From Beroe forskalii (lineage: Eukaryota; Ctenophora; Nuda; Beroida; Beroidae): a stretch of 64,000 bases of DNA. The translations under genes were made by a program, and so were the position numbers. The notes below the pieces were generated by a model. The model saw only the letters and a program-made list of their open reading frames with translations. It was not told the DNA's origin and made no database searches. Shown one piece after another: positions 43,771 to 54,800 of this stretch. The stretch is from contig WFMF01000017.1 of assembly GCA_011033025.1 (NCBI GenBank), forward strand, positions 496,001 to 560,000, read 5' to 3'. Numbering within the stretch: position 1 is the stretch's first letter; the number at the start of each line of letters is the position of its first letter.

Positions 43771-45828
43771 ATGCAATTGCGAATGGCTCTCGGCATCATT
43801 CTCCTGCTCTCATTGATCGTACCAGGGGATCTGACCAAGGAATCAGATGCCCTCTTGGATTCCCTGCTGAAGGAAGAAGGAATAGTTCTCACTCACAAAA
43901 TGCTGACATTCAGGAGGAAGATCTTCGCTGGAAATTGGCTAAGGAACAGATCGTCTGGCAAGAAAATGTCACTGGAGGACATGTATACGTTGCCTGAGAA
44001 AGACAAGCAACGGGGAGGCAGCATGGTGCAACAACGATCGGCCGAAGTGGGGCAACTTCAGGAAAACATAACGTTTTGGAGGAGTCTGGTCACCCCTGCT
44101 GTGTTTGACCCCCGCCAAATGAACATCACTGCCAAGGACGGCAGTGTAGTGCCCATGCTGAACCGGGCAGTGAACCAGCAGCAGTGCGGTAACTGTTACC
44201 TGCACTCGTTTGTGGCTGCGTTGGAGGTGGCGTACGTGCGGGCGGCGGGCGAAAGAGTCAAGTTCAGTGAGCAGGAAATGACGGATTGCTACTTCAAAGG
44301 ATGTAATGGAGGTGACTACAGAATGGTGGCCATCTTCATGTCGTACATCGACAAACTGAGCTCGAAGGAGGACTACGGACCGTACGTAGCTGGGAAGATG
44401 ACCTGCCGTCAGGCAACCACACCCAACAGTCTGAACAGAGTGAAGGTGAAGGGGTTCGTCAACGTGTCCCCGGACACTGTGGAAGCTGCCATACTGAGCT
44501 TTGGGAGTGTCATTACGTGTATGGACTGGGGGATAAGACCTGGAGACAAGTGCAGGATGGATAACTACGATCCTTCGACCATCGTGGACTATCCGGAGTC
44601 TAAAGGGAAGTGCAGGCACGCTGTCCTGATTGTGGGGTATACTCCAGGGTTCTACATTGTGAGGAACAGTCACGGGGTGACGTGGGGAGACGAGGGTTAC
44701 TTCTACATCAAACGAGGCACCAACTCGTGTGGAATTGAGGACAACATGAATGCTCTGGTGGTGGAAAACAGGGAGGAATCCGACAAGAAAAAATACTGTG
44801 GGAACGGGTGTCCCATCGATAAACCAACGTTCTGCAAGGAAATCAACGCGTGTATCAGTAAGAACGATACCTGTGTCCGGTCCATAACGATGGTGATAGA
44901 AGAAAGACAGAAGAAGTTGGCGAATCTGCAGAACCGCGGGAAGGGCCTGAGCGCACCCCTTCGTCCGAGTAATCTGATGATGGGAGCCCGGAGGATGCAG
45001 ATGTCGCCCCCGAGCGAGTCCTGCAAAGACAAGTACTCCCAGTGTGCGATGGTTGTGGAAAGGGTGGGGTGTGAGAACGAGAAGGCCATCAAGTACTGCA
45101 AGTACTCCTGCAACTTGTGTGTCGACGAGCATCTCTTCACCAAGGTGTCGGATTTAGAGGCACGAGGGATCTGCTTGAGACCGAAGATAAAGAACGGAAA
45201 GGTGAGGAATAGTCCGGTTATGGAACAGGGAGAGAGGTTGATAGTCGAGTGTGACGAAGGGTATACCCTGACAGGACATGAAGTCGAGTGTCAAATTCAA
45301 AACGTGTTTGTCAGTCAGAAGGACAAGGATGGTCGACTTCTGCCGGAGTGCATTAAACTCGGATCAGATGAACTTTACGGAAATGGAGCGGGGTATACCG
45401 GTAGTAAGAACACGTACACCAACGTGGCCGGGAGAGAAATCGCCTGTGAGAACTGGAACAAGGAAACCCTGGAGGGGATCATTGTGGGGATTAAAAACGG
45501 GGATAAGATGATGCTGGGGAACCACAACTACTGCCGCAATCCCGAGGGACTAGTCCCCGTGCCCATGTGTTTAGCTCGGGATCCCCTGAACATGGGAGGG
45601 AAGACCATGCCAGTGTTCTGCTTCGAACACCCCGGGTGTGACACGTGTGTGGGGTCACGTGACATCTACAGGGCGGATTACTGTGCTAAGCAACGGGACG
45701 AAGGGAATTGTGCCTACAAGACACCCATGTCAAGGGAGCTCAACAACTTCATGTGGAAGAACTGTCAAGCAACATGCTGCAGCAAGTACTGTACGGCGGA
45801 TGGGAAGATAAGGAGTGGTGCCTTGTAA
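43771..45828 (+). CDS. Secreted papain-like protease with ShK, sushi, kringle-like, ShK modules
   Basis: One frame of 685 residues from ATG at 43771 (context ACCATG, ahead of signal peptide MQLRMALGIILLLSLIVPG). Residues about 25-120 are a pro-region without the ERFNIN pattern usual for cathepsin L-type enzymes. The protease domain spans about 128-325 with oxyanion Gln, catalytic Cys142 (CGNCY), His283 and Asn299 (RNSHGVTWG), so it should be an active cysteine protease. A Cys-rich linker follows, then a six-Cys ShK (418-450), a sushi/CCP module with four Cys (468-527), a kringle-like module (about 535-623, NYCRNPEG near 588) and a second ShK-like module (626-677). It probably acts outside the cell or in secretory vesicles. 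It is intronless and a tandem paralogue of the gene at 33614. The substrate is unknown. Confidence 0.93.
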   Translation: MQLRMALGIILLLSLIVPGDLTKESDALLDSLLKEEGIVLTHKMLTFRRKIFAGNWLRNRSSGKKMSLEDMYTLPEKDKQRGGSMVQQRSAEVGQLQENITFWRSLVTPAVFDPRQMNITAKDGSVVPMLNRAVNQQQCGNCYLHSFVAALEVAYVRAAGERVKFSEQEMTDCYFKGCNGGDYRMVAIFMSYIDKLSSKEDYGPYVAGKMTCRQATTPNSLNRVKVKGFVNVSPDTVEAAILSFGSVITCMDWGIRPGDKCRMDNYDPSTIVDYPESKGKCRHAVLIVGYTPGFYIVRNSHGVTWGDEGYFYIKRGTNSCGIEDNMNALVVENREESDKKKYCGNGCPIDKPTFCKEINACISKNDTCVRSITMVIEERQKKLANLQNRGKGLSAPLRPSNLMMGARRMQMSPPSESCKDKYSQCAMVVERVGCENEKAIKYCKYSCNLCVDEHLFTKVSDLEARGICLRPKIKNGKVRNSPVMEQGERLIVECDEGYTLTGHEVECQIQNVFVSQKDKDGRLLPECIKLGSDELYGNGAGYTGSKNTYTNVAGREIACENWNKETLEGIIVGIKNGDKMMLGNHNYCRNPEGLVPVPMCLARDPLNMGGKTMPVFCFEHPGCDTCVGSRDIYRADYCAKQRDEGNCAYKTPMSRELNNFMWKNCQATCCSKYCTADGKIRSGAL

Positions 45829-48800
45829 AGGCAAGGAGTGCGGCATAGACACATGATTACCAAACAAGCAATTAATGTATAGTCCATTAATTAACGAACT
45901 GATGAGATAATGGACACAAGACTCTAGAACTGTTATTGAGAACTATAATTGGTGATACGCGCAAATATTTTGATGTTTGGCAATCATCGGATTAATGAGA
46001 CTGGAAAAGATATCTTATATATCATATATGCTTACGTTAAGCGTTAAATTATCAAATGATATAATTTTTAACTGCAAAAGTGCAAAGAAAGACAGCATGC
46101 AATATCCAAAACCAAACATAAATAGTTTAAGTATTTAGGTACTTATCTTTGAGAAAATATAAAGATAATACGGGAATGAAAAGTCAAAAATCTAGATGAA
46201 GTAGATGAGACGAGTTATTTCAAGTTTTCACTTAATGTACTATTGACAATGAATCTAAACGAAATGTTACGTTTCACTGGGCGAATTATCGGCGATTTCT
46301 AGCATGAATTCTTTGCTTTTATGGACAGCTGCAGACTAATATTAATACAATTAAAAAATGGTATTGTTACTTTCTTAATTTCTAACATTCTACAAAAACT
46401 GGTCGGGAAACAAAGTTACTGCTGAAACAACCATATAAAATGCTTCGTTCAAGCATAAAAAACTTGACACGAAATATCCGAAGACGTGAAAATGCGAAAA
46501 AAAGAAAAGCAGTAGAGAATATCACGCACTGAATATTTCGCCATATTCCTGCTGCTTGCGATGTGCTTGACGAAATACACGTACTAGAACAAGTATTGTG
46601 CGGAGCTATAGAATCATATGGCCCTCGCGTTGCTTATGTTCCGGATTCTACGAAGCATCCATCACGAAACGGTGGCAGCATGGCCGCCGTAATATTATTT
46701 CTCATAATTTGAATATTATGAGATTATGCTACGTATGAATGGGACGAATATATGTTACATGTTTTGGATTGTGTGATGAGGATTGATGCGTTCTAGACTC
46801 CGTGTAAATTTTATGCGGCTCAAATACTATGTTGTAGTGCTATGTGAGGATTTAGATTATGAAACAAAGGGACAAATTATCACTGTCACGCCGAAGAAAT
46901 CATATCGGCTAATTTAATTATGTTATTTCTGTGATGGTGCCTATGAGCTACAAATTTCAACTGGCAGACTGGCAGAGCTGGTTTACGACTGGGTTAGAAG
47001 CTAAGAAGGTATTCTTATGAATATGCTATTTCTTTTCATACTTTTACGTTAGTTATAGAAGAACACATTATGAACATTCGAATCACCAAAAAGAATCTTT
47101 GGCAACGCAGAACACTGGACACTTTGTCTAAATTAAGGTCTACCATACAGTTCAACGATATCAAATAACTACAACAATTCTCAATATTAAAGTATTAAGA
47201 CGACACTAACATGCTCCACGTCAGATTAATTGTGGGGGATGCTGTTGTTACTGTTGTTACTTTGTTGTTATGTAACCACTATGCAGAGTGTAGAATTACA
47301 ACGACCAAATTCACACGATAGTCAACCGGGGAAGGAGTAAACATTCAAGAAATATGAAGAATAGCAGCATAGCATAAAGCTATGTGCCTGCGGTTACGTC
47401 TATCAATGAAACGAATTTAATTTCACTGCGGTGAAAAGTTTTCACCGGCATTGTTCTGGAAATTTGTTATCCCACGTTTTTTTTTCTCGTAGGGACCACC
47501 TATGCGAAATTAGTTTTACAAGACATAATTATTCCGATAGGTATTATGATATGTGAATTTTAATGGAATGAATTTTAGAACACCGTGAATTAACATTACA
47601 CAACCGTTGGATTTTTTGAAAAATGCCCAATCACATTGCAGCCTGCGCCTGGAGACTCCACCTTCAAGACTATAACTATAAGGAATGACAAACTGCTAAG
47701 CGAATCGAATTAGTCATAATAAGGTGCAAAAACAAAAACTTTAACAGGAATATATTCCGATTATTATTATAATTATGCGAATTATCATTACTTGCATTTA
47801 ATGGAATTTTTTACATTTTCCTAGAATTAATTTCGAGCGATTCGGAGTGATGCAGGCTGCGAGTTTTGGGGTGCTCTTGTCGCATTCTGTGGCAGAAAAA
47901 AGCAAGAAATGGTGAAATACGGGGGTATTACACATCTTATGATTTTTAGTGGCTTTGCAGGATTAATTTACGCAGTTTTGGTGCACTGACGAATGCAAAA
48001 ATCATAAACAAACTGCATGCCTAGCACAAGAGTCTCCTTCACTACGAATAATTGTATAATTCTTTCATCGAATTATTCTGCAGTCCTAGGGTCTCGCGAG
48101 GGTTTATTTCTTTTATTTCACCCTCATGAACGAGCAGTGAATATGAACGAATATATGAGCGAAGGAGACACATAAAAGAGAATCAATAAATGAAAAAATC
48201 ACCACCAAACCGCGGCCTATTTAATATGGAGCGATTCCTAGGCTTATAACCGGTTTTTAGTTCTCGGCCTAATAACCCGGTTTTTCAGTAATGTGTCGCT
48301 GATTTCTCTGAGAATCAAGTACCAAATTGCAATTGAGAAATAGGTGCAGCGGGCCATATTTTCCAGCATCTTGTTTCATTGCAATGCTGGGATTGCTATG
48401 GATAATTGTGAATAATATGCACATTTTCTGCGATAATATTACAAATTTTATCACCTATTATGCCTACACACAACAATGCGGTTGGCTATGTCTATAAACT
48501 GGTTAATCCGGTTTTCGACTGGCTTTGTGTTTCGTCTTTCAGGTTTGTCATGTTTCATTCTATTCTGGTCAAACAAGTCCGACCACTTGACAATTCAGTG
48601 AAAAAGTGGATTTTCATTAAATTAACGCAATTAACGAAATTTTAAAAGAAACGAATTTTCGAGGACGCCTGTGACGATTATCATGACTTTACCGCCTCAC
48701 ACATGTGCCGTTATTACCAAGGTTATTTTGATATGCCTTCTACTTCATGAGGCACAGAATGAGGCAGTGTGATGGGTGCAGCCATCCGTTTCAGGGCGGG

Positions 48801-48935
48801 AATTCATAGGAAATATTTCAATGATTCCTCAATTGAATTAAATTACTCGAGACGGGTATCATTGATAGGAACTCCCGTACTTTCATTCCTCCAATAGAGC
48901 AGTGTCTGAACTAAAAAGTAGGTAGGAAGGTAGGA
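45829..48935. other. Intergenic, no gene recognised
   Basis: AT-rich with short frames on both strands; a GTTGTTACT-type run is visible near 47240. No RNA gene or repeat family is recognised. Confidence 0.45.
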
Positions 48936-49160
48936 TAAATTAAGCGATCCATCCAGGCCAGTATCATGCCCCTATCACGCCTTAATCAAGCCAGTATCGC
49001 GCCAGTATCAGGCCTTCCGTGCTACTGGCGCGATAACGGCGTGATAATGGCGCGATAACGGCGTGAGGTAGGCCGGTTACTGGCTCGATATTGGCTTGCT
49101 ACAGGCGTGATAATGGCGCGCTACTAGCGTGATACTAGCCAAGACGGATCGCTCAATTTA
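48936..49160. mobile_element. MITE-like inverted-repeat element with GCGATAA/GTATCGC core
   Basis: The ends TAAATTAAGCGATCC and (minus strand) TAAATTGAGCGATCC face each other. The interior is a chain of related words (GGCGTGATAATGGCGCG, GCCAGTATCGCGCC) that pair across the centre. It is more GC-rich than its flanks and has no obvious target duplication. Confidence 0.6.
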
Positions 49161-49802
49161 ATCAAATTCTATACTTCGTAAGGTCCTACTTCGTGTCCAG
49201 AAACATACATATTCTGGTTACTGAATTGCGGCTCGTGAACTCAGTACTAACTTACTAAAAAACACAGTAGTCAGTACCAAATTGGAATAGCTTGGCGTAC
49301 AGAAAAGCTAGGTGTACAGAGGAGTTCTAACTATTATCATACTCTTTACTATGTGGTCTGTCACGAATTGGAAATTTTAGCATAGTATGATGACAACCTC
49401 AATTACCCAAAATGAAATATAAAAACTGTAATTTGAAATGCGAGTAATCCAAAACAAAAAACAAGTTATCGAACCTTAGAAAATAAAATGTGGAATGAAA
49501 TTCTTCTACAATTCTCTAGCCTCTACCATCCTCGTACACTAAAGTAACAATTCAACAAAGAAAGAGAGAAGAGCGAACAAAGCAAAACACTTTTAAAGAA
49601 TTACATAGATTAAATGATGCGGTTCAGTGGTTTTGGTAATATTGAAGCCGTCCTTCACATATTCTAAAAGATTGTCATCATTGTCACATGACTGATTGTA
49701 CTAAGTATTAAAAGGATGACGTATTGAAGTATCGAGAAGCATCTCGATTAATCATTCAATGAGTCATGCAATAACTTCTGCCAACACTCGACGCATTTCA
49801 AT

Positions 49803-50006
49803 GTGCCAGCTAATGGTCACGTGACCCAAAACTTTGATCTATAGCATGGGGCTGAAACTGAAAAGCCAATTGACTTGAAACACTCAGTACACTGAGTGTC
49901 ATCGCCACGTTGTATGAACTGGAAGTTTCAACGTGTTTCCCTTTACGATTCTGCCCCAAGTCCTCAACTCAATTCAAAGTTTTGGGTCGCGTGATCAAGC
50001 TGGCAC
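49803..50006. mobile_element. 204-bp inverted-repeat element
   Basis: The left arm GTGCCAGCTAATGGTCACGT plus GACCCAAAACTTTGA is matched by an inverted right arm (minus strand GTGCCAGCTTGATCACGCG plus the same CCCAAAACTTTGA). A palindromic ACTCAGTACACTGAGT sits near the centre. It looks like a MITE; no target duplication was found. Confidence 0.65.
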
Positions 50007-51833
50007 TATTCATCATTCAAATACGTCGAGTTCGAGTAACTACAGTCAATTATTAGGTAGTCCGTATCAAATTATCAAGTTATGTTAAGTGTTTCCAAAC
50101 TTCCCAGCCTGCTTAATTCCCTAGATTAGTCTATTCTAGCAATCGAAATCACGGAAATGGTTATTCGGTGTTCCCGAGAACATGAACTATGGCAATATCA
50201 GACAAACTGAAGACGCAAGAAACACCGTGTTGATACTGAATTGTGATACCATAATTATGGCAAATCCAGGGATAATGATGTGTAATTATCTGACGACCTA
50301 ATTTTAGCAAGTGAATGAACATGAAATGACTCGGACAACAGACGGCAGATGTCGGATGGCAAAAATGAAACCTTAGTAATAAATTTATCCTAATTACTTA
50401 ATTATGGTGTGCGGTAGCATATCTCAAATAGGTTAGCAGCGGTGAACGGCTACAATTCTTATATTAGTTATTCCCTGATCGTCAGTCCAGAGTCCTCTGT
50501 GCCTGGATTGCCGGATTGGCAGAGTAAGAGACAGTCTATACCATCTTGGTAGCACTGGCGAAAATGATAGTTCGCCGCAGTCCTAACTTGAAACTTTTTA
50601 TGTTTTAGGCAAAACCAGCCTGGGGGCGCGGCTGGTTCTGTTAGTCATGTTGAACTCATTGAAAGTTGCCACGCGCGGTCTCACACAGATTCTACATTTG
50701 CGTAACGCGCGAAAACAAAACTTCAGCAAAATATGCGATTTCACTATCGACAGACTGCACGCTCATTATATAAATTATTGCATGCCGCGATTAAACTAAC
50801 GCGTGCGCGTTAGTTTAAATCGCGGCGTGCGCGCGACGTACATCAGGCTGAAATCTTACAATAGCCAGGCTATTTTCAACACTATTAGGATTCATTTGAT
50901 AGCTCACAAAATAACACCACGAATTTAGATGCAATCAATAGAACATAGCATTTAACAAAACGTGTCTCCAAGTTCAATTCAAAATATCAATTGTTAATAA
51001 TTAAATCAATCAGCAACGATTACTATTGGTTATATGAAAACGAAACAAAATATGGCCCCAGTAAAAACATTTGTATTCACTAATAACAATCATAAGTTTG
51101 ATCCAACTAATGTTATTGAAAAGATTGGGCAGGAGCAATAATCACATTTCGTCAAAAATTACACATTGCCCGATTAATTCTTATTTCCTCTATTGTAGAT
51201 ACCAACCGCATGCAAATGATCTGAAAATTGATTTAATCCCAGATGCTAGCACCGTTTGAGACTTTAGTAAAGCATGCGTTGAAAATGAAATTAAATTGCT
51301 TTGACATAATATTAGGTTAAAATGATAAATTAAATAGGCTTTGTTCGATGTTCAACTTTGAACTTGACGATCGTCTTTTCACTTTTAGCCAAGCCATCGT
51401 TGTAAGAACTAGAAGATTTCACTTTACATTGATGCGTCTGAACTGATTCATCATACACTATACAAAAACGATCTTTATCTTACACACACAAGAAAAATCA
51501 AAAAAGCAGCTCTGGAGCCAAATTGAGAATTTCATGGAGGAGGAAAATTCCGAATATTCCTGAAATCAGCACCTCAAGCTGAATTAAAACCAATAAAACT
51601 CCTATCCATCAGCTATGTGACGAATCATGGGTCCTTCCTGGTTCCAGACAACAGCATATCATCCCTGAGAGTGCTGACCATAACTCCTGATGTTCCTCGC
51701 TGATAAAATCCAATTCTCATCCGTACAAATTTACATAGGCCCATACCCAGTCACGAAAGACTATCCGTGATTTATACGGTCACAAGACTCTTCCATCGCC
51801 CCCATCAGATCTAAAAAACGCCTGCTGACCTCC
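50007..51833. other. Intergenic downstream of the DENND1-like gene
   Basis: Includes a near-perfect hairpin at 50784-50826 (GCCGCGAT and TAAACTAACGCG with their inverse), preceded by TATATAAAT at about 50768. No protein is recognised. The 3' untranslated region of the DENND1-like gene must begin below 51834. Confidence 0.45.
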
Positions 51834-54800
51834 CTAGATGTCGTCCTCTATAGAGATGAGCTGACCCACCGTCACCTCATGTTGGGGATGCTGTAACTTG
51901 GGCGATTCTCTGGATTGGAAGATGGCGTCAACCCCCTCCCCGGTTGAGTGGAGCGAATTGTTGCTCTGCGACGCCCTGAGGTTGCTAGGCGCGGTGTTGC
52001 TATGGTGATTGTTGCTGTAGAGGGGCGTGTTGGAGTGGGTGGAGGAAGAGGCGGGGGAGGGTGGAGGGGGTAAGCTCCTCGTGCTGTAGCTGGAAGTGGG
52101 CCGAGGGGGACGGGTTAGGGGAGGATGCGCTTTAATAGGGGCACTGCTTGTCCGATCAATCTCGCCCTGAACATAAAATGTCTACATTATGTAATTGTTA
52201 TGTTAAAGGCGTTATTTTTGTTAACAGCCCCAATTTATGATTAAATTATACTTAAATTTCATTAATTTGCGACTAAACGCTTAAGTAGAAATTATAAAAG
52301 TTTAAAGGTTGGCGGACAAATCGTGCATAAAACTCTTAAAGAATCAAACAACTCACCTTTAGCAACTGAGGGGAAGACTTAATGGATGGATTAGAGTTGA
52401 TGTGATCCAAGTTTCCAATGAGTAGATTGAATAGCTGAAATGAGATACGTTTAGTATATAGTGTGCCCCAACAAAATTAGTTGCACTTGTTTTTTGGGGT
52501 CCATACTCCATAAGAACTGACATGACTGATTTTCCATTCGAAAACCATGGCACTTCAACATGCTTTAGCTTTGCATTAAAACAAATTGTTGCCCAATTGT
52601 CAACAGTTGAACCGTAGGGTTATTGAGCTGAAAGTTAATTCTGCAAGTGAGACATTAGTGCATCATGATGTCAAAATTCAGAAATCATCCAATTTTCGTC
52701 GTTTATGGGGGAGAAAAGGGTAGGCGGACTTTATAGCTAACGGACTTTATAGCTAAACCGGTCAAAATAGCTGAATTTTGATTTAGCTAAATCTTCCTAG
52801 CTGCCCCTCTTCCCCTATCAGTTTAGGTGTTTAGCTATATAGTCCTCGATTCGGACTATTTAGCTAAATCTGTATCATAGCTGTTCCTCCTCCCCATTCA
52901 ATTTATACGGGTTAAGTTAACGGGATTCGGACACTACGGCAGAGGACTGCAGAGCACAGGGCCCTATGGTCCAAGACACTACGGCACAGGACTCTCGGGC
53001 ACACTTTCCAGTTTTGGTTTTAGGGTGGACTCTGCGGCACATTCTAAGGCACGGTTGCAGTTACAGTAGGGGACAATTTTACTCCCATTAAGACAGTTGC
53101 CTCTAATCAGAGATTCTGCTTGTTAGCTGACCTCATTAGAATTCCGGGACTCATCAGGACTACCGTTCCCATGAGAAGAATATTAAGACTTGACTGCACA
53201 TGAACTCGGCACCATGGGGAGAATCTTATGACTTGATTGCCATCAACTCGCTCCTGATACCATCATGAGATCATGGTGGACCAAAGATCCTTAAACGGGG
53301 TAGAAGTGGTACACTCCGCTGCGTACCTGAGTCTGCCGGGTTATGATGGGGCCCTGAATGGGGCGACGTGATACGACGTACACAAATTAATATTCTCTGA
53401 TCAGGTGCCACATCATAATTCGTATTGCTACGACACATTGCTGTTCTCTGATCAGGTGCTACATCGTATCGCCACGATACATTGATGTTCTCTGATCAGG
53501 TGATATATAGTATCTCTGCGACACTAGATACAGTGGTCGGCCTACCGACAAGTGCGCACATAAGAATCTATTTCCTACGGTCTAACAGGGTGGCCTGTCA
53601 ATGATTTGAGCTGAGTGAGCACTTGAGATGCTGAAAACGACAACTGCGCACATTGCAGCACAGCCAAGTCAGAATCTAATCCAAATAAAACAAGCGAAAA
53701 GTGCGCCCAATGTTTCTAGTACAGACTTTGATCTTGAAGCGTCTCTTCGCGCTGCCCCACTATGCGCTTAGCCACAGTGCGCAGTTGTCGGCAGCAGTGG
53801 TCATCTTGTTGACAGCTGTGACTCGCTACACCGACATGCGATCATGTGCTCTGATTAGGTGGAATCGTACGGTTTGATCCACTATGGCAAAGCGTAGAGC
53901 ATTATACCCATACCGAGAAACACATTACCTATACCGAGGAACAGTAAGGTCAGATTTAGCTATATCGTCCGCAGTTCGGACTTTTCAGCTAACGGACTAA
54001 ATAGCTAGAGCTAGGACTTTATAGCTAAACCTACAGAAAAATTTAGCTATATAGTCCTACAATCGGAGAAAAGTCATGTTTTCGGCAGAAACAGCCACTT
54101 ACGACCCTAAAATTGCCATCTCATGGATGACCAAACAAGAATTGTGCCGGCCTGAGTATTTCTTGGCGCCCGTTGTTCCCGTATACAGGCACTAAATTCC
54201 CCACCCCCCTATGGGCTTGATTTGACACGCGCATGCACGTGGGCGAATGATCGGTCTGTATGCACGATAATAATACCGTTCTCAATACCTTGTCATCAAT
54301 AGTTGGGGGCGGTATGGAGGAGTCCCTCAGGAAGTCTGGTAAGTTCGTTACATTGTTCTTGTAGAGGTGCCAGGGCGTTGGTTTGGTAGGGGCAGTCCGT
54401 TGTAGACAAGCCTGATCTCTAAACCGAGGGTTTGATACCTTCGTGCCGCTGTGACTGTGAGGAAGAGATTGTAGAATACAATATGGGTGTTCCTTCCAAG
54501 ACAATGCGAAACATTTGTTTGAGTATAAGTGAAGTGTGATTAATTGACGCAGTACCAACTTCGTAACACATTGCAATGAAATCACACGAATATTATTCCA
54601 CCTGTTTATGTCTGATATTAATCCCTGGAATGCGTAAGCACCGTTGTGTATCATGGCGAGTTGAGGATTCCACTCTTTCTGCGGGTGAATCATTTATTTT
54701 GCCATTAATATAAAACAGAGGCCGGACCCGATGGTCCGCAGGAGGATAGTCCAAGAGTGGGACTGCGCCTGCCTCTGACCGCCACAGGGGCGGAGGGGGT

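Noticed and set aside
43969..45132. Minus-strand frame of 387 codons opposite the second protease gene
   Set aside because: Shadow of the real plus-strand gene; no domain and no start.
54121..54693. Minus-strand frame of 190 codons in an intron
   Set aside because: No recognisable family, no exon borders, composition like non-coding DNA; the start is not in a good context.
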